A stretch of DNA of 64,000 nucleotides, taken from Streptomyces sp. DvalAA-43. Lineage in GTDB: Bacteria; Actinomycetota; Actinomycetes; Streptomycetales; Streptomycetaceae. Under the pieces are notes generated by a model, which ran no database searches, was not told the DNA's origin, and saw only the letters and a program-made list of their open reading frames with translations. The position numbers were made by a program, and so were the translations under genes. The stretch lies in NCBI RefSeq assembly GCF_900091725.1, contig NZ_FMBW01000031.1:186001-250000 (forward strand), written 5' to 3'. This document shows, piece after piece, positions 1-8,572 of this stretch (position 1 is its first letter; every line of letters begins with the position of its first letter).

Positions 1-1240
1 GGCGGGCACGGCGGCCGGGTTCGAAGAGCGAGGCGACGAAGTCCGGTGGGACGCCGGGGCCGTCGTCGGAGACGAACAGCGTGATCCCGCCCGCGCCCGG
101 TGCGCAGGAGAGGGTGACCGACCGGGTCGCGTAACGGCGGGCGTTGTCCAGGAGTGGCGTCAGGATGCGTTCGACGACATCCTCCGAGACACCGATGCCC
201 ACCTCGGGGGCGTCCTGCGCCACGACGGTCACGGGCGGGGCATCGGGAAACTGGGCCGTGTGGCGCCGTGCCAGGCGGTGCGCGATGCCGGGGAAGCGGC
301 ACCGGCCGGGGGTCTGCGCGTTGCGGGTACGGACCTCCGAGAGCAGCGAGTCGCAGATCTGCTGCATGGTCGAGGCGGCGCCCGCGATGGCCGCCAGGGA
401 GGTCTCCTGCTGTTCCGCGCTGCGTGGCCGTCCGATGAGCCAGTCGGTCTCGGCGGTGATCCTGGCGAGCGGGGTGCGCAGTTCGTGGGAGAGCTCGGCG
501 GCCTGCTGCTGCTCGTGGCGCAGGACCGCGGCCAGCCGGTCCAGCAGTGCGTCCAGGCTGGTGGCGAACGCGGCGAGCTCGGCGGGCCTGCCTTCGGCGC
601 CGAACCGTTCCGGGGCGCCCGCGGCGCTCCACCGGGCGGCCTGCTCGCTCATCGCGGTCACCGGGCGCAGGGCCCGCCGTACGACGAGGCGGGTCAGGAG
701 CCAGACGGTGGCGAGCAGGAGCACGGCCAGGGCGATCGAGCCGACCAGGGCGGTGCCCGCCGTGCTGCGGTAGGGGTTCAGGCTCACGGAGCTGACGACG
801 GTACCGACCCGGACGGGCGGGTGCCCCTGCCGGGCGGGGGCGTCGAGGGGGTAGGCGTACAGCCGCCACGAGCCGGGGCCCCCGGCGTCGGCGAAGGTCT
901 CGGGGCGCCCGGCGAGCCGGGCCGCCTGCGCCGCCGGGCCGGGGGGTGAGGTGGGGGGTTTCTCGACGACAGTGGTGCCCTGGAAGATCCAGACTCCGGT
1001 GTCCAGGGCCTGGTCCTCGGCCGGTTCCCGGACGACGAGCCGGCCGTCCGGACGTACGTCCACCGTCGCCGCCACGGCCTCGGCGCGGGTGCGCAGGACA
1101 TCGTCGGCCTGGCCGTGCAGCCGCTGGTTCAGGGCCAGGTTGAAGACGGTGGTCAGGACGCCGATCCACAGCGCGCCGGTGGCGAGGGCCATCAGGGCGA
1201 GGCGGCCGCGGAGGGTCCGGGGGGTGAGGTGGCGGATCAC
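1..1240 (-). CDS. Two-component sensor histidine kinase, C-terminus cut by window edge
   Basis: Membrane sensor kinase that autophosphorylates on His and passes phosphate to the regulator just upstream. I translated this strand by hand: 413 residues are present. There is a first membrane segment near residues 15-37, a periplasm-facing region of about 125 residues, a second segment near 163-188, then HAMP. The H-box SHELRTPLAR has its His at about 252, the N-box is LLDNARRYA near 365, and the G1 box is DDGPGVP near 393. The rest of the ATP-binding domain lies outside the window. I chose the GTG start at 1240 because it follows the regulator stop by 17 bases, so the pair is co-transcribed. The signal cannot be read from the sequence. 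Confidence 0.9.
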   Translation of the reverse strand, partial: MIRHLTPRTLRGRLALMALATGALWIGVLTTVFNLALNQRLHGQADDVLRTRAEAVAATVDVRPDGRLVVREPAEDQALDTGVWIFQGTTVVEKPPTSPPGPAAQAARLAGRPETFADAGGPGSWRLYAYPLDAPARQGHPPVRVGTVVSSVSLNPYRSTAGTALVGSIALAVLLLATVWLLTRLVVRRALRPVTAMSEQAARWSAAGAPERFGAEGRPAELAAFATSLDALLDRLAAVLRHEQQQAAELSHELRTPLARITAETDWLIGRPRSAEQQETSLAAIAGAASTMQQICDSLLSEVRTRNAQTPGRCRFPGIAHRLARRHTAQFPDAPPVTVVAQDAPEVGIGVSEDVVERILTPLLDNARRYATRSVTLSCAPGAGGITLFVSDDGPGVPPDFVASLFEPGRRAR

Positions 1241-1256
1241 GGCTCCCAATGAGGTA

Positions 1257-1931
1257 TCAGCCGAAGCGGTAGCCGACGCCCCGGACCGTGCCGATGCCCT
1301 GGGGGCTGTCCGACTCCCGGAGCTTGCGGCGCAGACGGGCCAGGTACTGGTCCAGCGTGTTGTCGCTGACCTGCGCCCCCTCCGGCCAGCCCGCCCGCAG
1401 CAGAGCCCGGCGGCGCACCACGGCGCCGGGGTCCGCCATCAGGCATGCCAGCAGACGGAATTCGGTCGGGGTCAGGGTCACGGGGCGGTCGTGGACCGTC
1501 AGCTCGTGCCGTACCGGGTCCAGCCGCATCGTGCCCGCGCCGTCGGCGAGGGTGCTGCCCTGGTGCCCGGTGCGGTTCAGGACCGCGCGGACGCGGGCCG
1601 CGAGCTCGCTGAGGTGGAACGGCTTGACCAGGTAGTCGTCGCCGCCGGAGGCGAAGCCGGAGAGCCGGTCGGTGAGATTGCCGTGGGCCGTCAGGAAGAT
1701 CACCGGAACGGTGAAGCCCGCACCGCGCATCGCCTGGCACACATCGCGCCCGTCCGAATCCGGCAGCCCCACATCGAGCACGACCGCGTGCACCGACCCG
1801 TCGACCGCCTTCAGCGCGGCGGCGCCGTCGGCGGCGGTCACGACGTCGAAGTCCTCGTCGCGCAGGCCACGGGCCAGGACGTCGCGCAGGCCGTGGTCGT
1901 CCTCGACGACGAGAATGCGTGCTGCGGTCAC
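1257..1931 (-). CDS. OmpR/PhoB-type response regulator
   Basis: DNA-binding regulator of 224 residues, partner of the kinase that follows it. The receiver domain (about 1-118) has the acidic pocket ED(D) at 10-12, the phospho-acceptor in VVLDVGLPD (Asp53), the Thr of LTAH near 81 and Lys103 in LVKPF. The winged-helix domain (about 128-222) has the typical LTPTEFRLLACL and ends RGVGYRFG. A much longer ORF in this frame continues upstream, but the receiver domain begins at GTG 1931 (VTAARILVVEDD), so that start is used. Targets are unknown; autoregulation is likely for the family but no operator was recognised. Confidence 0.93.
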   Translation of the reverse strand: MTAARILVVEDDHGLRDVLARGLRDEDFDVVTAADGAAALKAVDGSVHAVVLDVGLPDSDGRDVCQAMRGAGFTVPVIFLTAHGNLTDRLSGFASGGDDYLVKPFHLSELAARVRAVLNRTGHQGSTLADGAGTMRLDPVRHELTVHDRPVTLTPTEFRLLACLMADPGAVVRRRALLRAGWPEGAQVSDNTLDQYLARLRRKLRESDSPQGIGTVRGVGYRFG

Positions 1932-1990
1932 CGGGCCAGTATGACGCGGGCGGTCACTGTCCCGATCCGAGCGGACATGGCGGACATGGG

Positions 1991-2026
1991 TGAGGGCGGC
2001 GCCCGGTGTGTCGGGTGCCGCCCTCA
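1991..2026 (-). terminator. Hairpin terminator after the MurNAc cluster
   Basis: The arms 1991-2005 and 2012-2026 pair over 15 bases (one G-U type pair) around a six-base loop. The hairpin sits 22 bases beyond the stop of the EIIBC gene, as expected for the end of the regulator-murQ-permease transcript. It has no U-tract, which is normal in Streptomyces. Confidence 0.7.
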
Positions 2027-2047
2027 TCCCTGTCCGTGTGCCCGCGG

Positions 2048-3586
2048 TCAGACCCCGGCCGGTTCCTTCGTCGGCGGGGACGTCGGGCCGCCCGTCGCCG
2101 CGACCGTGGATTCGGCCGGTTCCTGTGCGACGTCGAACTCGGCCAGCAGGTCCTTGCTGAAGCCGAAGAAGTACGTCGCGAGGAACCCGGTGAGGTAGCC
2201 GGCCAGCAGGCCGCCCGCGTAGATCGCGACCGTGGTGCCCAGGCCCTGGTTGCCGTCGAGGAGGGGGAACAGGGCCCAGCCGGACGGGCCGATGGCCGTG
2301 GAGCCGACCTTGTCGCCGAGCTGGTTGAACAGGCCGACGAAGCCGCCGCCGAACGCGCCGCCCACGCAGGCCGTGATGAACGGGCGGCCCAGCGGGAGGC
2401 TGACGCCGTAGATCAGCGGTTCGCCGACGCCCAGCAGACCGGCCGGGAGGGCGGACCTGATGGTGCGGCGGATCGACTGGTTGCGGGGGAGGCGGAAGTA
2501 GACCGCCACGGCGGCGCCGACCTGGCCGGCGCCCGCCATCGCGAGGATCGGGAGCAGCACGGTGTAGCCCTGCTGCTCGATGAGGGTGGTGTGGATCGGG
2601 ATGAGTGCCTGGTGCAGGCCCAGCATCACCAGGGGCAGGAAGAGACCGCCGAGCACGAAGCCCGCGCCCGCGCCGCCGTTGGAGAGCAGCCAGTCGGCGA
2701 ACGTACCGATCGCGGTGGAGATCTCGCCGGCCACGTACATCAGGCCGAAGATCGTCACCAGTCCGGAGAGCAGGACCGTGAGGGTCGGGGTGACCAGCAC
2801 GTCCAACGCCTCCGGCACCCAGCGCCGGCACCACTTCTCCACGTACACCGCGAGCACCGCCGCGCCGAGCGCGCCCAGCACACCGCCCTGTCCGGGGGCG
2901 AGCTTCTGGCCGAACGCCTCGATGTTCGCGACGCCCGGGAAGACGATGATCGCGGCGACCGCACCGCCCAGGATCGGCGTACCGCCGAACTCCTTCGCCG
3001 TGTTGTAGCCGACGAACACGGCGATCAGCGCCATGAATCCGGACGCCATCGCGGCGAGGGCGGGGGTGACCGAGGTCAGCCAGCCCAGGTTCACCAGCAG
3101 GCCGTTGAGCCCGGCGATGATGCCGCAGCCGATGAGCGCCGGGATCAGCGGGACGAAGATGTTCGCGATCCGGCGCAGGAACAGCTTGAACGGGGTGGCG
3201 TTCTTCGCCTTCCGCGCCGCCTTCATCGCGGCCCCCTGGGCGGCCAGCTCGTCGGCGGACGCGGACGCGGACGCGGAGGCCGGGGCGGGAGGGGTGGCTT
3301 CGCCGGGTGCGGTCGCCGCCGCCCTGCCCTCCTCGACCAGGCGCTCGAACTCCGGCGTGACCCGGGCGACGGTGCCGGGGCCGAGGACGATCTGGTACGT
3401 GTCGTCCTCGACCACACCCATGACGGCGGGGACCGCCTTCAGGGCCTCGTCGTCCACGAGCGAGCGGTCGTGCAGGCCCAGCCGGAGCCGGGTCATGCAG
3501 TGGGCGATGGAGCCGACGTTCGCTGCGCCACCGACGAGCGGAAGGATCGCGGCGGCGGTGGCGCTGTTCTTGTCTTCTGTTGCCAT
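2048..3586 (-). CDS. PTS EIIBC permease, N-acetylmuramic acid (MurP) type
   Basis: Phosphotransferase-system sugar permease of 512 residues. The N-terminal EIIB domain (about 1-95) carries the phospho-acceptor cysteine at residue 30 in AHCMTRLRL. An Ala/Ser-rich linker follows (about 95-120), then an EIIC membrane domain of the glucose/N-acetylglucosamine superfamily (about 130-480). No EIIA domain is fused, so a separate Crr-type IIA must phosphorylate it. It lies 48 bases downstream of murQ on the same strand, which points to MurNAc uptake as MurNAc 6-phosphate. Substrate is inferred from context; GlcNAc or another amino sugar is possible. Confidence 0.85.
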   Translation of the reverse strand: MATEDKNSATAAAILPLVGGAANVGSIAHCMTRLRLGLHDRSLVDDEALKAVPAVMGVVEDDTYQIVLGPGTVARVTPEFERLVEEGRAAATAPGEATPPAPASASASASADELAAQGAAMKAARKAKNATPFKLFLRRIANIFVPLIPALIGCGIIAGLNGLLVNLGWLTSVTPALAAMASGFMALIAVFVGYNTAKEFGGTPILGGAVAAIIVFPGVANIEAFGQKLAPGQGGVLGALGAAVLAVYVEKWCRRWVPEALDVLVTPTLTVLLSGLVTIFGLMYVAGEISTAIGTFADWLLSNGGAGAGFVLGGLFLPLVMLGLHQALIPIHTTLIEQQGYTVLLPILAMAGAGQVGAAVAVYFRLPRNQSIRRTIRSALPAGLLGVGEPLIYGVSLPLGRPFITACVGGAFGGGFVGLFNQLGDKVGSTAIGPSGWALFPLLDGNQGLGTTVAIYAGGLLAGYLTGFLATYFFGFSKDLLAEFDVAQEPAESTVAATGGPTSPPTKEPAGV

Positions 3587-3634
3587 GGTGCGTGGGCCTT
3601 GCTGTGCGGGGGGTGCGGGGGTGGAGCCGGTGGG

Positions 3635-4633
3635 TCAGGTGGTGCGGGGGGCTGCGGCGAGGGCGGCGCGGAGGTGGCCGTCGGACGCGGTCAGCAGGGT
3701 GGCGGCGGTGGGGCCGTCGACCTGGCCGAGGATGGTGAGGATGGCGTTCTTCACCTCGCCGTCGGTCGCGGCGAGCGCGGCCTCGATCTCCTCGTCGGAC
3801 GCCCCCGTGGCGAGCGAGACGATCCGGCGGGAGCGGGCGCGCAGCTTCTCGTTGGAGGCGCGGACGTCGACCATCAGATTCCCGTACGTCTTGCCGAGCC
3901 GGATCATCGTGATCGTCGAGAGCATGTTGAGGACGAGCTTCTGGGCCGTGCCCGCCTTGAGCCGGGTGGAGCCGGTGAGCAGCTCGGGGCCGACGACGAC
4001 CTCGATGCCGTGCTCCGCCGCGGCGCCCAGCGCGGAGTCCGCGTTGCAGGACAGCCCGATGGTCAGCGCGCCCTTCCGGCGGGCGTGCTCGACGGCGCCG
4101 ATCGCGTACGGCGTGCGGCCGGAGGCGGAGATGCCGACCACGGTGTCGTCGGCGGTGAGCTCCAGGGCGTCGAGGTCGGCGGCGGCCAGCTCCTTGCTGT
4201 CCTCGGCGCCCTCGACGGCCTTGACCATGGCGGTCGGGCCGCCCGCGATCAGGCCGATGACCTCGGAGGGGTCGGTGTTGAAGGTGGGCGGGCACTCGCT
4301 GGCGTCGAGCACGCCGAGCCGGCCGGCGGTGCCCGCGCCCGCGTAGATCAGCCGGCCGCCGCGGGCCATGCGCTCCGCGGTGCCGTCGATGGCGGCGGCT
4401 ATCTCGGGCAGCCGGGCGCCGACGGCGGCCGGGACGGACTGGTCCTCGCCGTTCATGATGCGGGCGATCTCAAGCGTGCCGAGGCGGTCGATCTCGGCGA
4501 GCTCGGGCCGGAACGCCTCGGTGGTGAGCGTGGCGAGCTGGGCGCGCAGCTCGCCGTATCCGTCGGCGGTGGCGTCGGCGGAGGCGGTGGCGTCGGCGTC
4601 GGTGGTGGCGTCGGCGTCGGTGGTGGAGGTCAT
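3635..4633 (-). CDS. murQ: N-acetylmuramic acid 6-phosphate etherase
   Basis: Cytoplasmic lyase that removes the D-lactyl ether from MurNAc 6-phosphate, giving GlcNAc 6-phosphate and lactate for cell-wall recycling. The protein has 332 residues with a SIS-fold core. Family motifs seen are IYAGAGTAGRLGVLDASECP, the phosphosugar loop VGISASGRTPYA and LKAGTAQKLVLNMLST. The first 25 residues are an Asp/Ala/Thr repeat (DADAT units) encoded by imperfect repeats of GGTGGCGTCGGCGTC at about 4586-4626. They are absent from the family core and may be unstructured. A shorter start is conceivable, but no obvious ATG/GTG lies before GYGELRAQL. It is flanked by its likely regulator and permease. Confidence 0.93.
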   Translation of the reverse strand: MTSTTDADATTDADATASADATADGYGELRAQLATLTTEAFRPELAEIDRLGTLEIARIMNGEDQSVPAAVGARLPEIAAAIDGTAERMARGGRLIYAGAGTAGRLGVLDASECPPTFNTDPSEVIGLIAGGPTAMVKAVEGAEDSKELAAADLDALELTADDTVVGISASGRTPYAIGAVEHARRKGALTIGLSCNADSALGAAAEHGIEVVVGPELLTGSTRLKAGTAQKLVLNMLSTITMIRLGKTYGNLMVDVRASNEKLRARSRRIVSLATGASDEEIEAALAATDGEVKNAILTILGQVDGPTAATLLTASDGHLRAALAAAPRTT

Positions 4634-4674
4634 GGAGGGCGGCTCTCTGCTTTCTCGGTCTCGTACGGTTCAGC

Positions 4675-4698
4675 GGGTGCGGGTGCGGGTGCGGGTGC
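4675..4698. repeat. Hexanucleotide repeat GGGTGC x4
   Basis: Four perfect copies of GGGTGC lie in the 90-base gap between murQ and the RpiR gene. In transcript orientation this C-rich run lies just after the regulator stop codon. It could vary in copy number by slippage; no function can be shown. Confidence 0.8.
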
Positions 4699-4723
4699 GG
4701 GGGTTCGCGGATCGGCGGGCCGG

Positions 4724-5641
4724 TCAGCGGGGACGCGGGGTGTGGCGGTGTGCCAGCGCCTCGTAGGAGGCGGCGAGGGCCGGTGCGGCCGTCTCGTACG
4801 TACGCTGCGCCACGCCTATGAACAGGCAGTCGACGACGAGGAGCTGGCTCGTACGGCTCGACATGGCGGCGGGCCGCAGCTCGCTCTCCCGGGCGGTGGA
4901 CGTGGTCAGCACGTGGTCGGCGTACTGCGTGACCGGGCCGTCGGGGCGGCCGGTGATCGCGACCGTCGTCGCGCCGCGGTCGAAGGCGACCCGCAGCGGC
5001 TCCATGACGTCGACCGTGGAGCCGGAGTGCGTGATCGCGATGGCCACATCGCCGGAGCGGAGCTGCACGGCGTTGGTCACCGCGAGGTGCGGGTCCGTGT
5101 GGGAGTGCGCGATCAGGCCGATGCGGGCCAGCTTCTGCGCGAGGTCCTGGCCGACGAGGGAGGAGGCGCCCACCCCGTAGATGTCGATGCGCCGGGCGGT
5201 GGCGGCGGCGGCCACGGCGGCACCGAGCTGGACGGTGTCGAGCCCGGCGGCCGTGTCGGCGAGGGTCTGCTGCTCGTCGTAGGCCAGCTTGGCGACCACG
5301 TCGGCGATCGGGTCGTCGACCGCTATGTCGGCGGTGACGGAGGGGGCCCGGCCGGACTGCTGGTGCGCGGCGAGCCCGGCGAGGGCCAGGCGCAGATCGC
5401 GGTAGCCCGGGTAGCCGAGGAGGCGGGCGGTGCGGACCACGGTCGCCTCGCTGGTGCCGGTGAGCTCGGCGAGACCGGTGACCGTGAGGGCCGCGCAGCC
5501 GGCCGGGTCACCGGCGACGGCCTCGGCGACGCGCTGCATGGAGCGGGTCATGGACGGCGCGAGCGTGCGCACCTTGGCCGCGAGGGCCGCCGGGGCGGGC
5601 GGGGAGTCAGCGTTGAAACTTTCCTTCAGGTCATGGGTCAC
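4724..5641 (-). CDS. RpiR/MurR-family transcriptional regulator
   Basis: Regulator of 305 residues, first gene of the MurNAc cluster. The N-terminal HTH_6 domain (about 20-100) includes LTVTGLAELTGTSEATVVR. The C-terminal SIS phosphosugar-binding domain (about 130-280) has IYGVGASSLVGQD and the sugar-phosphate loop AITHSGSTVDVMEPL. In related systems the ligand is MurNAc 6-phosphate or a similar amino-sugar phosphate. A perfect palindrome at 5644-5660 directly abuts the start codon, so autorepression of the cluster is likely. The murQ gap is 90 bases, so murQ could also have its own promoter. Confidence 0.9.
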   Translation of the reverse strand: MTHDLKESFNADSPPAPAALAAKVRTLAPSMTRSMQRVAEAVAGDPAGCAALTVTGLAELTGTSEATVVRTARLLGYPGYRDLRLALAGLAAHQQSGRAPSVTADIAVDDPIADVVAKLAYDEQQTLADTAAGLDTVQLGAAVAAAATARRIDIYGVGASSLVGQDLAQKLARIGLIAHSHTDPHLAVTNAVQLRSGDVAIAITHSGSTVDVMEPLRVAFDRGATTVAITGRPDGPVTQYADHVLTTSTARESELRPAAMSSRTSQLLVVDCLFIGVAQRTYETAAPALAASYEALAHRHTPRPR

Positions 5642-5643
5642 CT

Positions 5644-5660
5644 TTGAAAGATATTTTCAA
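5644..5660. promoter_or_regulatory. RpiR-type operator palindrome
   Basis: The sequence TTGAAAGATATTTTCAA is a perfect inverted repeat (six-base arms, five-base spacer) three bases upstream of the RpiR start codon. GAAA/TTTC palindromes are usual for this regulator family. It also sits in an AT-rich patch unlike the surrounding sequence. A weaker TTGAAAC-type half site lies inside the first codons of the gene. Confidence 0.75.
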
Positions 5661-5798
5661 CCGGGTTGCCCGTCAACCCCCCTTTGGTCCCTGCTTCTCC
5701 GGTCGCCCGGTCCCTGCCTTTCCGGCCGCCGCCGACAGCGCGGTGACGGCAGCGGCGGGCGCGCGAGGCGGGTCCGTGGGCGGGGTGACAATGGGGCC

Positions 5799-6167
5799 AT
5801 GGAGATGAACCCCCTGGAACAGGCGTTGCACACGGCCCGCGCGCTGGTCATGGCCGATCTCGCCGCGGGTGACGTCGCCGAGGCCGGGATCGTCTCGCTG
5901 GTCGAGGACGCGGTGACGCACCGCCGCTGGTGGGTCGAGCAGTGGCCCGAGGGGGCCTCGTTCGTGGTCGGCCTCGTCGCCCAGGACGTACAGGACGCGC
6001 TGCTCGAACGGTACGGACGCTGGCCGCTCTGCCCGGTCTGCGACGCGGGCGACCCGCACGCCCTGGACGTCGAACCCGAGCTGGGCCCGGACCCGCACTG
6101 GGTGTGCACCAAGGCCGCGGTGGCCGTGGCGCCGGTCGGCTCGCTGAGCGGGATAGCGCGGCGGTGA
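5799..6167 (+). CDS. Conserved hypothetical protein (122 aa)
   Basis: I do not recognise a named domain. The 122-residue acidic protein begins MEMNPLEQALHTARAL. It has a Trp-rich stretch (RRWWVEQWPEG) and a CPVCDAGDPH segment with a third Cys further on (HWVCTK), which could bind metal. ATG 5799 is used because the frame upstream has poor coding character; ATG 5805 is an alternative. Its stop overlaps the next gene's GTG, so the two are translationally coupled. Confidence 0.75.
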   Translation: MEMNPLEQALHTARALVMADLAAGDVAEAGIVSLVEDAVTHRRWWVEQWPEGASFVVGLVAQDVQDALLERYGRWPLCPVCDAGDPHALDVEPELGPDPHWVCTKAAVAVAPVGSLSGIARR

Positions 6168-6436
6168 CCGTCTACATCGACCCGCCGCAGTGGCCGGGCC
6201 ACGGGCGGCTCTGGTCGCACCTGGTCAGCGACGTCTCCTTCGAGGAACTGCACGCCTTCGCGGCGTCCATCGGCTGCCCGCCGCGCGCGTTCGAGCGGGA
6301 CCACTACGACGTACCGGAAGCGCGGTACGAGGACGCGGTGCGGGCCGGGGCCCGGCAGATCGGCTCGAAGGAGCTCGTCCGCCGGATCACGGAGGCGGGG
6401 CTGCGCCGCCCCAAGGGCCGGCCCGCACCGGGGTGA
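6164..6436 (+). CDS. DUF4031 domain protein
   Basis: A 90-residue protein that is almost entirely the DUF4031 domain: VYIDPPQWPGHGRLWSHLVS at the N-terminus, then FERDHYDVPEARY and SKELVRRITEAGLRR. The GTG start overlaps the preceding stop (GTGA), giving tight coupling. The family has no firmly assigned activity. It ends 27 bases before the convergent MFS gene. Confidence 0.85.
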   Translation: MTVYIDPPQWPGHGRLWSHLVSDVSFEELHAFAASIGCPPRAFERDHYDVPEARYEDAVRAGARQIGSKELVRRITEAGLRRPKGRPAPG

Positions 6437-6463
6437 GACGGGTTTCTCAGGCGGTGGTCCTTC

Positions 6464-7744
6464 TCAGGCGGTCGTCGAGGACGCGCACGCCTGGGCCGCG
6501 CCCGGCTCCGGCGACGCGGCGGCCGGGGCCCCCGTCACCAGCAGCGAGGACGAACCGCGGCTGCGCTGGAGCCGCAGCGAGATCACCACGGCGACCAGCG
6601 CCAGTACGGTCATCGCCGCCCCGGCCCACGCGGTCGCCGCGAAACCGAAGTCCGCGTCGATCACCGTGCCGCCCAGCCAGGGGCCGCCCGTGTTGCCCAG
6701 GTTGAACGCGGCCGTGGTCGTCGCACCGGCCAGCGTCGGGGCGGCGCCCGCGACATTGAACATCCGGGCGTTCAGCGCCGGGGCCGTGTAGAACGCGGAC
6801 AGGCCCAGCAGGAACGAGAGCCCGACCGCCGCCATCTGGTTCGACGCGAACAGGGCCAGCGCGGCCAGGAAGACCGTCGAGGCCGCGATTCCGCTCATCA
6901 GCACCCCGAAGAGATGCGCGTCCGCGACCCGGCCGCCGATCGTCGTACCGACCAGCGCGCCGATCCCGAAGAGCGCGAGCACCGTCGGCACCCAGCCCGA
7001 GTCCAGCCCGGCGACATCCGTCAGCAGCGGGGCCAGATAGCTGAACGCGCAGAAGACACCGCCCGCGGCGAGCGCCGTGACCACGATCGACAGCCACACC
7101 TGGTGGTCCCGGTAGATGCTCATCTCCTGCTTGAGCCGGGGCTTCTGCTCCGGCAGCGGAATGCGCGGAATCAGCGTCGTCACCCCGACCAGGGCCACCG
7201 CGGAGGCCGCGCCCACCGCCCAGAACGCCGAGCGCCAGCCGAAGTTCTCACCGAGGAACGCGCCCAGCGGCACGCCCAGCACATTGGCGATCGACAGACC
7301 GCCGATCATCACGGCCATCGCGCGGGCCCGCGAGTTCACCGGCACCATCGCGATGGCGACCGCCGCCCCCACCGCCCAGAACCCGGCACAGGCGAACGCG
7401 CTCACCACCCGGGACGCGAAGAGGACCTCGTACGTCGGCGCCAGCGCGCCCGCGACCTGGCCGAGGCCGAAGACGGAGATCAGGGAGATCAGCGTGGTGC
7501 GGCGCGGCAGCCGGAGCGTGGCCACGGCGAGCAGTGGGGCGCCGATCACCATGCCGATCGCGAAGGCGGATATGAGGAGTCCGGCGCGCGGGATCGACAC
7601 GTTCATGTCGTCGGCGATGGGCGGCAACAGCCCGGAGAGCATGAATTCACTGGTTCCCAGGGCGAAGACCGAGAGACCCAGGATGTACACGGCCAGGGGC
7701 ATGCGAGAGCGGCTAGCGGCAGAGTCGGGCATGACAGCTGCCAA
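6464..7744 (-). CDS. MFS drug efflux transporter, Cmx/CmrA (AraJ) type
   Basis: Inner-membrane proton antiporter of 426 residues with 12 predicted helices. The start MPLAVYILGLSVFALGTSEF and motif LLPPIADDMNVS are typical of the chloramphenicol-efflux (Cmx/CmrA) and AraJ branch. The C-terminal 35 residues form a polar Ser/Ala/Pro tail. A downstream ATG at codon 15 (MPLAVY) would fit family length better. The substrate is inferred only. A 12-base repeat TTCTCAGGCGGT occurs at 6444 and 6461, the second copy spanning this gene's stop codon. Confidence 0.85.
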   Translation of the reverse strand: MAAVMPDSAASRSRMPLAVYILGLSVFALGTSEFMLSGLLPPIADDMNVSIPRAGLLISAFAIGMVIGAPLLAVATLRLPRRTTLISLISVFGLGQVAGALAPTYEVLFASRVVSAFACAGFWAVGAAVAIAMVPVNSRARAMAVMIGGLSIANVLGVPLGAFLGENFGWRSAFWAVGAASAVALVGVTTLIPRIPLPEQKPRLKQEMSIYRDHQVWLSIVVTALAAGGVFCAFSYLAPLLTDVAGLDSGWVPTVLALFGIGALVGTTIGGRVADAHLFGVLMSGIAASTVFLAALALFASNQMAAVGLSFLLGLSAFYTAPALNARMFNVAGAAPTLAGATTTAAFNLGNTGGPWLGGTVIDADFGFAATAWAGAAMTVLALVAVVISLRLQRSRGSSSLLVTGAPAAASPEPGAAQACASSTTA

Positions 7745-7802
7745 CAGCGATCACGGCCCCCGCATTCCCCCGCATTCTCCGCGTCGCCCCGCTGCCCGGG
7801 GG

Positions 7803-8450
7803 TCAGTGGCCGAGCAGCTCCCATTCGGTCAGCAGATTCTGCCGCGCCCGCGGCTCCCAGTGCTCCGCCCCGTACGGCGTACGGAACAGCCGGGGCAGTC
7901 CGAGCAGCTGGCGCAGCACCGTCGCCCGGCCCTCCCGGAACGCGTCGTCGGGGACGAAGCCGTACTCCTCGCGGACCTGCGCCGCGTACGCCGCGTACTG
8001 ACCCGGGGGCGCCGCGAGAATGGCCAGATCCGCGTCGCACAGCACCTCGCCGTCGGCGTCGCCGTCCGCCGGGTCGTGGGTGACGGTCAGCCGTACGAGC
8101 CGGGCCACCTCGGCCGTGACACCGTCCGGCACGCCCGCCTCCGGGAGGGCGCGCTCGGCGAGCGCCGCGCTGCGCTCCTCGTTCTCGGACCGGTCGGGCC
8201 GGTACACCGCGTCGTGGAACCAGGCGGCGAGGCGGACCGCGTCCGGGTCGGCCGCGTATCCGGCGAGCGTGTCGATGTGGTCGAGCACCGCGACCAGGTG
8301 CGCGGTGGTGTGGTACCGCCGCTGCGGCTCGGCCCAGCGCGCCAGCAGACGGTCGGCGTACGGCGCCGGATCGGGGCCGGGGGCCCCGCCCCGGGCGCGG
8401 GTGAGCGTCTCCCGCCAGCGGACGTGGAGGGAGTCCTCGGTGTCGGTCAT
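7803..8450 (-). CDS. HD-domain metal-dependent phosphohydrolase
   Basis: A 215-residue soluble protein. The HD signature is visible as RRYHTTAHL (first His), AAWFHDAVY (HD pair) and LCDADLAIL (final metal Asp). Streptomyces homologues are annotated as predicted metal-dependent HD hydrolases without a known substrate. I use ATG 8450 (MTDTEDSLHVRW) rather than the ORF-extending codon 66 bases upstream, whose residues are Arg/Pro-rich and non-conserved in character. Confidence 0.83.
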   Translation of the reverse strand: MTDTEDSLHVRWRETLTRARGGAPGPDPAPYADRLLARWAEPQRRYHTTAHLVAVLDHIDTLAGYAADPDAVRLAAWFHDAVYRPDRSENEERSAALAERALPEAGVPDGVTAEVARLVRLTVTHDPADGDADGEVLCDADLAILAAPPGQYAAYAAQVREEYGFVPDDAFREGRATVLRQLLGLPRLFRTPYGAEHWEPRARQNLLTEWELLGH

Positions 8451-8505
8451 GGGGACGACCTTAGGGCTTCTCCGCGGCTTCTCGGGGGCGTCGGCGGTAT
8501 GCGCA

Positions 8506-8539
8506 CGGAACCGCACCCGCGGGCGCGGGTGCGGTTCCG
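8506..8539 (-). terminator. Terminator downstream of copper ATPase gene
   Basis: A perfect 15-base stem (8506-8520 with 8525-8539) around a GGGC loop. It lies 34 bases past the copA stop and upstream of the HD-hydrolase gene on the same strand, so it probably separates the two transcripts. Confidence 0.8.
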
Positions 8540-8572
8540 TCCGGGCGAGCCGGGAGATGACCCGGGCCGGGG

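Noticed and set aside
1257..4295. 1012-codon open frame on the minus strand
   Set aside because: Only its last 224 codons (the response regulator) have protein character. The rest is an Arg/Pro/His-rich shadow of the murQ and EIIBC genes in another frame.
2006..5647. 1213-codon plus-strand open frame opposite the MurNAc cluster
   Set aside because: It lies antisense to three well-recognised genes and has repetitive Arg/Asp/Gly composition typical of high-GC shadow frames.
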